Positions 42,292 to 50,212 of a DNA stretch of 57,410 nucleotides are shown one piece after another. Under the pieces are notes generated by a model that was given only the letters and a program-made list of their open reading frames with translations, made no database searches and was not told the DNA's origin. Source of the stretch: Halosimplex carlsbadense 2-9-1 (lineage in GTDB: Archaea; Halobacteriota; Halobacteria; Halobacteriales; Haloarculaceae); NCBI RefSeq assembly GCF_000337455.1, contig NZ_AOIU01000045.1:1-57410 (forward strand). Direction: 5' to 3'. Made by a program: the position numbers and the translations under genes. Position 1 is the stretch's first letter. The number at the start of each line of letters is the position of its first letter.

Positions 42292-43665
42292 ATGTCAGAG
42301 ACCCCTCCGGGGCCCAAAGGCGAGCCGCTGTTCGGGAGCAGTCGGCGCTACGCGCGGGACCCCTTCTCGTTCATCTCGGCGCTCGAAGAGACCTACGACG
42401 ACGTGGCCAACTTCGACATGGGGCCCATGGAGACGTACATGGTCACCGGCCCCACGGACATCGAGCGGATCCTCGTCTCGGAGGCCGACTCCTACCGCAA
42501 ACCGGAGTTCCAGAACGACGCGCTGGGCGACCTGCTCGGCGACGGCCTGCTACTGAGCGAGGGCGAGACGTGGGAACGACAGCGCGAACTGGCCAATCCC
42601 GCCTTCCGCATGTCGCGGCTGATGGGGATGGCCGACCGGGTCACCGGCCACGCCGAGTCGATGGTCGGCGGGTGGACCGCGGGACAGACGGTCGACTCCG
42701 AGGGGGCGATGGCACGGGTCACGCTACACGTCATCCTCGATTTGATGATGGGCGTCGAGCTCTCCGACTCACGAGTCCGGACGGTGCAGGACCAACTCGA
42801 CCCGCTCGGCCGCCGCTTCGAGCCCGACCCGTTGCGCTTCGCGATGCCGGACTGGGTGCCGATGCCCGGCGACGAGGAGTTCGAATCCGCCGTCGCCACT
42901 CTCGACGACGTACTGGACGACATCGTCGCGGCCCGCCGCGGGCGCGAAGGGGTCCGCGGCGTCTCGACGGTGCTCGACTCCCCCACCGAGGGCGACGGTC
43001 CGCCGATGGACTTCCTGTCGCTGCTCCTGCGGGCGCAAGACCGCGGTGAACAGTCCGCGGAGATGCTCCGCGACGAGATGATGACGATGCTGTTGGCCGG
43101 CCACGACACCACCGCGCTGACGCTCACCTACACGTGGTACCTGCTCTCGGAACACCCGGAAGCCGAGCGGCGTGTCCAGGAAGAGGTCGACGACGTGGTC
43201 GGGGACGAGCGCCCGAACATGGACCACGTCCGGGAGTTCGAGTACCTCGACTGGGTGATCAACGAGGCGATGCGGCTGTACCCGCCGGTGTTCACCATCT
43301 TCCGCGAACCCACCGAGCCCGTCGAACTGGGCGGCTATCGCGTGGACGCGGGCTCGACGCTCATGCTCCCCCAATGGGGCGTCCACCGGTCGGCCCGCTA
43401 CTGGGACGACCCCGAGACGTTCGACCCCGAGCGGTTCAGCCCCGACCGCCGCGACGACCGGCCGCGGTTCGCCTTCTTCCCGTTCGGCGGCGGGCCGCGC
43501 CACTGCATCGGCAAGCACCTCTCCCTGCTGGAGGCGAAACTCATCGTCGCCACCGTCGTCTCCGAGTACGAACTCGACTTCCAGGGCGAGGGGCCACTGG
43601 AACTCATGCCGTCGCTGACGATGCACCCCCGTCAGACGATGGAGTTCCGAGTCGAGGAGCGGTAG
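42292..43665 (+). CDS. Cytochrome P450
   Basis: 457 aa soluble P450. I-helix AGHDTT at 269-274 (proton delivery), K-helix E325-x-x-R328, PERF near 383, and the haem loop FGGGPRHCIGKHL at 398-410 with the axial thiolate C405. The PPGPKGEPLFG start and overall look are of the CYP102/CYP4-like fatty-acid hydroxylase side, with no reductase domain attached, so ferredoxin would supply electrons. Substrate not readable; a carotenoid or fatty acid is a fair guess for a haloarchaeon. No obvious pathway partners adjoin it. Confidence 0.93.
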   Translation: MSETPPGPKGEPLFGSSRRYARDPFSFISALEETYDDVANFDMGPMETYMVTGPTDIERILVSEADSYRKPEFQNDALGDLLGDGLLLSEGETWERQRELANPAFRMSRLMGMADRVTGHAESMVGGWTAGQTVDSEGAMARVTLHVILDLMMGVELSDSRVRTVQDQLDPLGRRFEPDPLRFAMPDWVPMPGDEEFESAVATLDDVLDDIVAARRGREGVRGVSTVLDSPTEGDGPPMDFLSLLLRAQDRGEQSAEMLRDEMMTMLLAGHDTTALTLTYTWYLLSEHPEAERRVQEEVDDVVGDERPNMDHVREFEYLDWVINEAMRLYPPVFTIFREPTEPVELGGYRVDAGSTLMLPQWGVHRSARYWDDPETFDPERFSPDRRDDRPRFAFFPFGGGPRHCIGKHLSLLEAKLIVATVVSEYELDFQGEGPLELMPSLTMHPRQTMEFRVEER

Positions 43666-43709
43666 ACGGACGGCACCGTTCCCGTCGCCGAAACTTCTAC
43701 TTTGGATCG

Positions 43710-43722
43710 AATACGACGTATT
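43710..43722. promoter_or_regulatory. Small palindrome at the vapB start (AATAC-GAC-GTATT)
   Basis: Perfect 5-bp arms around GAC, ending four bases before the vapB ATG. Toxin-antitoxin operons are commonly repressed by their own antitoxin at such a site; that use here is inference. Confidence 0.4.
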
Positions 43723-43726
43723 AGAT

Positions 43727-43972
43727 ATGAGCACCTCGATTCGGATCTCGGACGCGACGAAGCGGAAACTCGAAGCGCTCAAGCGTGAGGGGGAGTCCTA
43801 CGACGACTTGCTCGACCGACTGGCGCGGTCGGACCGCGACGTGGCGGAGATGGCCGGGTTCGGTCCGGACGGTACCGACGAGCACATGCGATCGAAACGG
43901 GCGGAACTGAACGAATCCTTCGAGGGTCGGGAGAGCCCCGGTGAACCGCGGGACCGGTCCGACGAGGAATGA
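43727..43972 (+). CDS. vapB: VapB-like antitoxin
   Basis: 81 aa. STSIRISDATKRKLEALKREGESYDDLLDRLA is a ribbon-helix-helix start of the kind seen in haloarchaeal VapB antitoxins. The acidic, disordered C-terminus (ESPGEPRDRSDEE) would wrap the toxin. It overlaps vapC by 4 bp (ATGA), the usual coupling, and is preceded by a palindrome at its start codon. Confidence 0.82.
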   Translation: MSTSIRISDATKRKLEALKREGESYDDLLDRLARSDRDVAEMAGFGPDGTDEHMRSKRAELNESFEGRESPGEPRDRSDEE

Positions 43973-44376
43973 TCTGTCTCGACAACAGCGTCCTCCGAAA
44001 ATTCGCGGACCCAGATCCCGACCCACAGGTCGTCACGTATCTCGACAGTCACGCTTCCGAAGTTTGGATCGTCCCCGCTATCATCGCCTATGAATTCTAC
44101 AGCGTGGAGTCCGACCGAACCGCCGTGCAGCGACTGCAGTTGCTTCTTCGCGAAGCTATCGACGAGATACGTCCGTTCACCGACGACGTCGCAGTCGAGG
44201 CTGCTGTACTGGAGGGAAGTCTCCAGAAGCAAAATCGCTCTCTCGGGACTGCGGACCTCTTGAGCGCAGCGACTGCCAGAGAAGCAGGTGCGACGTTCGT
44301 CACTGCAGACAAACGTGATTTCGACAAAGCACCGCTACACGAGCTTCTGGAACTCGACATCATCGACGTTTCCTGA
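43969..44376 (+). CDS. vapC: PIN-domain toxin VapC
   Basis: 135 aa PIN ribonuclease. The acidic Mg site is complete: D5 (CLDNS), E42 (AYEF), D96 (GTADLL) and D114/D117 (TADKRDF). Length and order are typical for VapC. It would cleave RNA (tRNA or rRNA in studied cases) when freed from its antitoxin. Its stop is immediately adjacent to the stop of the convergent Nudix gene, with zero bases between. Confidence 0.87.
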   Translation: MICLDNSVLRKFADPDPDPQVVTYLDSHASEVWIVPAIIAYEFYSVESDRTAVQRLQLLLREAIDEIRPFTDDVAVEAAVLEGSLQKQNRSLGTADLLSAATAREAGATFVTADKRDFDKAPLHELLELDIIDVS

Positions 44377-44967
44377 TCAGCGAGCATCCAGCGCCGCCCG
44401 CCCCTCGTCGATCCACCACTCCAGATCGCTGTAGGCTTCGGGCCAGCTGGTCAACAGCCGATGTCCGTCCGCGCTCGCCAGTTCCTCGGCCGTCCAGAAC
44501 CGCACGTCGACCACCTCGTCGTCGGCCTCGGGAGTTCCCGACACGTCCGCGTAGTCGGCGGCGTAGCAGAGATACGTCTTCTGCACGTCGCCGAACTTCG
44601 CGAACGTCCGCGCGTCGAACAGCGCCAGGTCGTCGGGGTCGACGGTCAGCGTCGTCTCCTCTTGGAGTTCCCGCGCGCCCGCTTCGTCGGGGTCCTCGCC
44701 CGCCTCGACCATCCCGCCGGGCGTTCCCCACAGGTCTCGGTCCGACGCGTCGACGTTCACGAGCAGGACGCCCTCGCCGTCCTGGGGCTTCGCCGCACTG
44801 CCCGGGGGACTCCGTCCCCCGCTGTCGAGGACCGCCAGCCGCGCCGTCGGGATCGGGTTGAAGAACTCGTACTCGCCGCAGTCGCCACAGCGCTGGACCG
44901 CCGGCGGGTCGACGGCTTCGAGCGGGCCGCCGCAGTCCGGACAGTAGTCGGGCGGCGTGTTCGGCAT
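44377..44967 (-). CDS. Zinc-ribbon Nudix hydrolase
   Basis: 196 aa. An N-terminal zinc ribbon with C9, C12, C27 and C30 is followed by a Nudix domain whose box is G85-x5-E91-x7-R99-E100-x2-E103-E104; the usual final Gly is T106. The layout matches NudC-like/zinc-ribbon Nudix enzymes, which cleave nucleoside-diphosphate derivatives such as NADH, ADP-ribose or capped RNA. Residues about 49-62 (SGGRSPPGSAAKPQ) interrupt the strand before the box and are encoded by a hairpin-forming insertion (44803-44821). Substrate unknown. Confidence 0.88.
   Translation of the reverse strand: MPNTPPDYCPDCGGPLEAVDPPAVQRCGDCGEYEFFNPIPTARLAVLDSGGRSPPGSAAKPQDGEGVLLVNVDASDRDLWGTPGGMVEAGEDPDEAGARELQEETTLTVDPDDLALFDARTFAKFGDVQKTYLCYAADYADVSGTPEADDEVVDVRFWTAEELASADGHRLLTSWPEAYSDLEWWIDEGRAALDAR
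44803..44821. repeat. Hairpin inserted in the Nudix coding sequence
   Basis: C-GGGGGAC-TCC-GTCCCCC-G, perfect 8-bp arms with a 3-nt loop. It lies in the part of the gene coding for a 14-residue Gly/Pro/Ser insert flanked by GAC codons, and keeps the frame open. Confidence 0.6.
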
Positions 44968-45027
44968 ACCGTCGCGTGCGCGGGCCGACCACCTAACTCT
45001 ACGGTGCGCTCGCGGCGGCTTCGGGTG

Positions 45028-45978
45028 TCACCGGTTGCGGCTCACCGGGAACTTCACGCGGTCGGGGTACTCGTTGAACTCGGCGAGAATCTTCTCGTAG
45101 AGTTCGTTCTTCGTCCGCTGGCCGCGCCGCGGGTGGACGATGTATCTGACCTTCAGTTTGACCCACGAGGTCTCCTGTTCGACGTTGACCGTCGGCCGGG
45201 ACTGCACTTCGAGTTCGACGGGCGTCTCGGCGAGGCGTCTCCGGTAGCGCTCGACGTTGCGTTCCATCTCCTCCCCGACGACGTCGTTCGCGACCCGGAT
45301 CATCGTCTCCCGGGCGAACGCCAGGTCCGTCTCGTAGGCCACCTCGACGTCTATCTCGTTCCAGACGTACGGGAAGTCCTCCTGGGTGAAGTTCTTGACG
45401 TGGGAGGACAGCACCACGGAGTTCGGGACGGTGATCGTCCGCCCCGAGGGCTGGTTCGAGGAGACCAACTCGCCGTTGATCTCCCACAGCGTCGTCACGA
45501 GGAAGTTCACCTCCACCACGTCGCCCTTGGAGTCGTCGATGGCGACCCGGTCGCCCACCTGGTACGGTCGGTTGACCATGATGTACACCCAGCCGATGAG
45601 CGAGAAGAGGGGTTGCTGGAGCGCGAACGTGATCCCGAAGCCGACGACGCCCAGCGAGAACAGGACGCCGAGCCACTGCTCGGTGACGACGCCGGCCAGC
45701 CCGACGGTCCCGACCAGTCCGAAGGCGAGCCGGAGGACGTTGCGCAGGTCGTGGCGCCGGCGCTTGCTGGCCGCTCGCTCGGTGAGCCAGCCGCCGACCA
45801 CGCGGTAGGCACCGTACGTCGCGAGGACGACCGCGGCCACCAGAAGCGCAGTCACCGCGGCCCGTTCGACCGACACGCCCCAGACGCTGCCGAACCCGAA
45901 CGTCGCGGCCGCCACGAACCGACTCGCTACCGCCGCGACCGCCGCCACGCCCAGCGAGACGTACCCGACCCGTCGCAT
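45028..45978 (-). CDS. mscS: Small-conductance mechanosensitive channel (MscS family)
   Basis: 316 aa from ATG 45978. Three to four membrane helices in residues 1-130 end in a TM3-like pore helix (LGVLFSLGVVGFGITFALQQPLFSLIGWVYIMVNRPYQVGDRV). The MscS beta domain follows (GDVVEVNFLVTTLW…SGRTITVPNSVVLSSHVKNFT) and an alpha-beta C-terminus. It opens on membrane tension to release solutes after osmotic downshift. An in-frame GTG at 46053 would add 25 hydrophilic residues and is the alternative start. Divergent from the peroxiredoxin gene. Confidence 0.9.
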   Translation of the reverse strand: MRRVGYVSLGVAAVAAVASRFVAAATFGFGSVWGVSVERAAVTALLVAAVVLATYGAYRVVGGWLTERAASKRRRHDLRNVLRLAFGLVGTVGLAGVVTEQWLGVLFSLGVVGFGITFALQQPLFSLIGWVYIMVNRPYQVGDRVAIDDSKGDVVEVNFLVTTLWEINGELVSSNQPSGRTITVPNSVVLSSHVKNFTQEDFPYVWNEIDVEVAYETDLAFARETMIRVANDVVGEEMERNVERYRRRLAETPVELEVQSRPTVNVEQETSWVKLKVRYIVHPRRGQRTKNELYEKILAEFNEYPDRVKFPVSRNR

Positions 45979-46084
45979 CTGCCAGTCCGCTCGCGGCCCC
46001 GCCACAAAGTTCCACGGGGTCGACCGCGCGACTACGCGGTCGCCGCGGCCCACAGCGAGCCGCCGCTACCCCGTTCGGTACGTG

Positions 46085-46090
46085 TTTTAT
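46085..46090 (+). promoter_or_regulatory. Candidate TATA box of the peroxiredoxin gene
   Basis: TTTTAT, 27-32 bp before the ATG at 46117. Confidence 0.45.
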
Positions 46091-46116
46091 CTGCCGGGCG
46101 TCCCAACCGTCGAGCG

Positions 46117-46590
46117 ATGGTATCCACAGGCGATTCCGCACCGACGTTCACCGCGACGCTCGGCACGAGCGACCACGAGGACTTCGACCTGGCCGACCAC
46201 ATCGGCGACGGGCCGATCGTCCTCGCCTTCTTCCCCGGCGCGTTCACACCGCCGTGTACCAACGAGATGGTCGCCTTCCAGGAGCGGCTCGGCGACTTCG
46301 AGGACGCCGGCGCCACCATCTTCGGCATCAGCGCCGACTCGCCGTTCTCACAGGGCGCCTTCCGCGAGGAACACGGCATCGAGTTCGATCTGCTCAGCGA
46401 CATGGACGGCGACACCATCGAGGCCTACGGCCTGACGATGGATATCCCCGACCTGGGCCTCTACGGCAACGCTAACCGCGCCGTCTTCGTCGTCGACGAC
46501 GAGGGCACCGTCGTCTACGACTGGGTGGCCGACGACCCGGGCAACGAGCCCGACTACGACGAACTGCTCGACGCCGTCGAATCGGCCTGA
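46117..46590 (+). CDS. Peroxiredoxin (AhpC/TSA, 1-Cys)
   Basis: 157 aa. FPGAFTPPCTNEM carries the peroxidatic Cys within the P-x3-T-x2-C motif. No other Cys is present, so the enzyme must be resolved by an external thiol (1-Cys, BCP/AhpE-like). It reduces hydrogen peroxide and organic peroxides in the cytosol. Length is typical for the single-domain class. Monocistronic by position: its neighbours face away on the other strand. Confidence 0.9.
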   Translation: MVSTGDSAPTFTATLGTSDHEDFDLADHIGDGPIVLAFFPGAFTPPCTNEMVAFQERLGDFEDAGATIFGISADSPFSQGAFREEHGIEFDLLSDMDGDTIEAYGLTMDIPDLGLYGNANRAVFVVDDEGTVVYDWVADDPGNEPDYDELLDAVESA

Positions 46591-46640
46591 GGGCGACACC
46601 CGTTTTCACCGCCGTCGTTTCCGAGGACGCTGTTCCACCC

Positions 46641-46949
46641 TCAGAGCCGCTCGCGAGCCAACGGACCGACCACCGGAAACTCGAACGCCATCCCGTTGTA
46701 CGCCGTGAGCATCGCGACGACCCAGACGACGGGCACCACGTTGAAATACAGGAACGGCAGAAACGCCGCCGTCGGGAACAGGGCGACCAGCGCCGCCCCG
46801 AGGTAGACACTCTGGAGCGTGTGGAACGCGTCGCGCTCGGCCGGTTCGGTGACGTACCGGATCACGAGCCCGCTCACCGGCATCGCGAGATACGACAGCG
46901 CCGCCAGCGTCCGCCTGTTCCACAGCCGGCGGCCGGCCGGCTCACCCAT
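46641..46949 (-). CDS. DUF4870-like membrane protein
   Basis: 102 aa with three hydrophobic segments: TLAALSYLAMPVSGLVIRYV, YLGAALVALFPTAAFLPFLY and VVPVVWVVAMLTAYNGMAFEFP. The AALSYL…PVSGLVI opening and the closing MAFEFPVVGPLA are as in the short DUF4870/TM-helix proteins common in haloarchaea. Function unknown. Confidence 0.72.
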   Translation of the reverse strand: MGEPAGRRLWNRRTLAALSYLAMPVSGLVIRYVTEPAERDAFHTLQSVYLGAALVALFPTAAFLPFLYFNVVPVVWVVAMLTAYNGMAFEFPVVGPLARERL

Positions 46950-47069
46950 CGGTCGGCACCTCGCAACTGTGTCGGTGGGTCACTGTCCGTTCGTTGGATC
47001 GGGCGGGAGAAAAATTCACGTGTCGGCGGTCGACGACCGGCGGAAACGGGTCGAGCGTCGTGTCGGCGG

Positions 47070-48602
47070 TCAGCCGAACAGGACGCTCGCGGCGTCGAAG
47101 GCGCTCGGCGAGAGGAGGCCGAACGCGGGCAGCAGGGCGAACGTGACGAACGCGGCGATGACGACGGCGGCGTACAGCGAACTCGGGTAGCCGCCGAGGT
47201 CGAAGTCGCCCTCGGGCTCCTCGATCCACATCGCCTTGACGACCCGGCTGTAGTAGAACAGCGACAGGGCGCTGTTGACGATGAGCGAGGCGGCCAGCAG
47301 CCACGCGCCGGCGTTGACGGTCCCCAGCAGCAGGTAGAGCTTCGAGATGAAGCCACCGCCGACCGGGAGGCCGGCGAGACTGAACAGGAAGATGGTCATC
47401 GCGGCGCAGGCCAGCGGCGCCTGCTTCGAGAGGCCGTTGAAGTCCTGGAAGGTGCGGCCGACCCCCCAGTACTCGGTGAGCGCGAGGAACAGGAACGCGC
47501 CGGTGTTCATGAAGCCGTAGACGAGCAGGTGCATCATGCTCGCGCCGAGGACGAGCCCCTGGTCGGGACCCGACAGCGCCGCGAGGCCAATGAGGACGTA
47601 GCCGGCGTGGCCGACCGAGGAGTAGGCGAGCATCCGCTTGACTTTCTCCTGGGTGGCGGCGGCGAAGTTGCCGACGGTCATCGTGACGACCGCGAGGACG
47701 GTGACGGCGGTGACCCAGTCGACCATCGGGTCGCCGCCCGCCAGGCCGCCGACCTCCGGGAACGCCGTGAGGAACACGCGGAAGGCGACGACGAACCCGG
47801 CGGCCTTCGAGGCCGACGAGAGGAACGCCGACACCGGCGCGGGCGCGCCCTCGTACGCCTCGGGCGCCCAGAAGTGGAACGGGACGCTCGCGGTCTTGTA
47901 GGCGAACCCGAGCAGCATCATGATGACGCCGACGCCGAGGACGCCGGCCGGGATCGCGGACCCGGTGGTCAGTGCCTCGGCGACGGCCTCCAGCTGGAGG
48001 CTGCCCGTCGCGGCGTAGACGAGGCTGATCCCGTAGGCGAGCACGGACGACGACAGCGCGCCGACGAGGAAGTACTTCAGGCCGCCCTCGACGCTGCCGC
48101 GGTTCTTCTTGAGGAACGCGACCAGCGCGAACGACGGCAGGCTGGCGAGTTCGAGGCTGACGAACACGGTCGCGAGGCTGTTAGCCGAGGCCATCAGCGA
48201 CATGCCCGTCGCGGCCATGATGACCAGGCCGTAGTACTCGGCCTGGTACTCCTGTCCTTGGAGGTAGTCGTAGCTCGCGAGCGTCACCAGCGCGGTCACG
48301 CTGCCGACGATGACGATGAAGAACAGGCTCATCCCGTCGACGATCAGCGCACCGCCGTACAGGTCGATCGCGCCCGTCCCGCGCGGTTGACCGACGCCGA
48401 GCACGAGGAAGTAGCCGGCGACGAGGAACGACACGAGCGCGCCGACCGTCGAGACTCCCGCGAGGACGGCGTTGGAACTCGTCCCCGGCTGTGGCTCGAT
48501 GCTGTCCAAGACGAACAGCAACATGGCCGTCACGCCCAGCGCGATCGCCGGCGCCAGCGCGACCCAGTCGGCCACCTGGAAGCCCGCGATGTCGACTACC
48601 AC
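47070..48602 (-). CDS. nuoN: NADH dehydrogenase-like complex subunit N
   Basis: 510 aa, about 14 membrane helices, a proton-pumping antiporter-like subunit of complex I. It has the LASYDYLQGQEYQAEYYGLVIMAATGMSLM region, conserved membrane Glu/Lys (ELASLPSFALVAFLKKNRGSVEGGLKYFL) and FISKLYLL near the end. GTG start overlapping the end of nuoM by 7 bp. Last gene of the six-gene membrane-arm operon. Confidence 0.93.
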   Translation of the reverse strand: MVVDIAGFQVADWVALAPAIALGVTAMLLFVLDSIEPQPGTSSNAVLAGVSTVGALVSFLVAGYFLVLGVGQPRGTGAIDLYGGALIVDGMSLFFIVIVGSVTALVTLASYDYLQGQEYQAEYYGLVIMAATGMSLMASANSLATVFVSLELASLPSFALVAFLKKNRGSVEGGLKYFLVGALSSSVLAYGISLVYAATGSLQLEAVAEALTTGSAIPAGVLGVGVIMMLLGFAYKTASVPFHFWAPEAYEGAPAPVSAFLSSASKAAGFVVAFRVFLTAFPEVGGLAGGDPMVDWVTAVTVLAVVTMTVGNFAAATQEKVKRMLAYSSVGHAGYVLIGLAALSGPDQGLVLGASMMHLLVYGFMNTGAFLFLALTEYWGVGRTFQDFNGLSKQAPLACAAMTIFLFSLAGLPVGGGFISKLYLLLGTVNAGAWLLAASLIVNSALSLFYYSRVVKAMWIEEPEGDFDLGGYPSSLYAAVVIAAFVTFALLPAFGLLSPSAFDAASVLFG

Positions 48603-50212
48603 GGCGCGACACCTCCCTGGAACAGCGCGCCGGCAGCGTCAGCGATCGCCTCGTACGGAACCGCGAGAGAGACCGCTCCTGGCGGGAGCAGCGGGTTGAC
48701 CGCGTTCTGGATGTCCTGATACACCAGCCCGGGGTCGACGCCCAGGGCGATGACCAGCACCAGGAGTACGACCAGCGGCGCCACGTCGTGGACGGGCGCA
48801 CGCGACACGTCGTAATCCGTGGCGAGACTGTACTCGCCGAACAGCGTCCGCTGCATCGCCCACAGCAGGTAGCCCGCCACGATGACGATGCCGAACATGC
48901 CGGCGGCGGTCACCAGCGGCGCCGCGGGGATGTACGGCGAGGCAAAGGCGCCCTGGAAGATGAGGTACTCGGCGGCGAAGCCGGCCATCAGCGGCAGGCC
49001 CATGTACCCGAACGCCGCGGCGACGAAGATGCCGACGGTCCAGGGCATCCGGTCGGCGATCCCGGAGATGTCGCCCACCATGCGCGTGTGGGTCTCGTTG
49101 TAGATGACGCCGACGGTCATGAACATCAGCCCCGAGATGAGGCCGTGGGCGACCATCTGGAACGTCGCGCCGCCGAAGCCGTACGGCGTGAACGCGACCA
49201 GGCCCAGGATGACGTACCCCATCGACGAGATCGACGAGTAGGCGACGATGCGTTTGAGGTCCTGCTGGGCCAGCGCGAGCATCGCACCGTAGATGATGCT
49301 GAGGACGCCGAAGGCGACGATGATCGCCGCGTAGTCCTGGGCGACCCCCTGGAGCATCGTGAAGTTGAACCGCAACAGCGCGTAGGTCCCCATCTTCAGG
49401 AGGACGCCCGCCAGCATCACGGAGACGGGCGTCGGGGCCTCGACGTGGGCGTCCGGCAGCCACGTGTGGACCGGGAAGACGGGCACCTTCACCGCGAACC
49501 CGGCGAACATCAGCGCGAACGCGACCACGCGGAGCGTGTCGGGGGCGATGCCCGCGACGCTCCCGAGGGCGCCGTCTTCACCGAGCGCCTGCGCGATGGC
49601 GGGCAGGTCGAAGGTGGAGATGGAGTCGCCCAGCCCGAACACGAGCGCCATGAAGCCGACGAACATGACCAGCGTCGCCACGTTCGTGTAGACGAAGAAC
49701 TTGATGGCGGCGTACTTCCGGCGCGGGCCGCCCCAGACGCCGATGAGGAAGTACATCGGGACGAGCACGGCCTCCCAGAACACCAGCCACAGCATGAAGT
49801 CCAGCGCGGTGAACACGCCGATGAGGCTGGCCTCCATCAGCAGCATGAGGCCGTAGAACTGCGACTGGCGCTCGTCGATCGGCGTCCACGAGCTGACCAG
49901 CGCGAGCGTCGTCAGCACGGTCGCAAGCACGAGCAGCGGTAGGCTGATACCGTCGAGGCCGACGTGCCAGGCCAGATCGTAGCGGCCGAGGCTCAGCCAG
50001 CCGATCGTCGACTCGAAGGCGATGTCGCCGTCGGCCATCAGCGCGTTACCGACGCCGTCGAAGGCGGTGTACATCCACAGCGAGATACCGACGGGGACGA
50101 GGCTCACCGCGGCGGCGAGCTTGCCCGCCCACTCGTCGGGCGCGAGGAAGACGGCCAGCGCACCCAGCAGCGTGGCGCCCAGCAGGGCCTCGACGGGCCC
50201 GGCGATCGGCAT
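48596..50212 (-). CDS. nuoM: NADH dehydrogenase-like complex subunit M
   Basis: 538 aa antiporter-like subunit, about 14 helices. MLWLVFWEAVLVPMYFLIGVWGGPRRKYAAIKFFVYT contains the conserved channel Glu, and the HTWLPDAHVEAPTPVSVMLAGVLLKMGTYALLRF motif is diagnostic of the NuoL/M/N family. It starts inside the nuoL stop (TGATG junction), so the two are translated together. Confidence 0.94.
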   Translation of the reverse strand: MPIAGPVEALLGATLLGALAVFLAPDEWAGKLAAAVSLVPVGISLWMYTAFDGVGNALMADGDIAFESTIGWLSLGRYDLAWHVGLDGISLPLLVLATVLTTLALVSSWTPIDERQSQFYGLMLLMEASLIGVFTALDFMLWLVFWEAVLVPMYFLIGVWGGPRRKYAAIKFFVYTNVATLVMFVGFMALVFGLGDSISTFDLPAIAQALGEDGALGSVAGIAPDTLRVVAFALMFAGFAVKVPVFPVHTWLPDAHVEAPTPVSVMLAGVLLKMGTYALLRFNFTMLQGVAQDYAAIIVAFGVLSIIYGAMLALAQQDLKRIVAYSSISSMGYVILGLVAFTPYGFGGATFQMVAHGLISGLMFMTVGVIYNETHTRMVGDISGIADRMPWTVGIFVAAAFGYMGLPLMAGFAAEYLIFQGAFASPYIPAAPLVTAAGMFGIVIVAGYLLWAMQRTLFGEYSLATDYDVSRAPVHDVAPLVVLLVLVIALGVDPGLVYQDIQNAVNPLLPPGAVSLAVPYEAIADAAGALFQGGVAPW

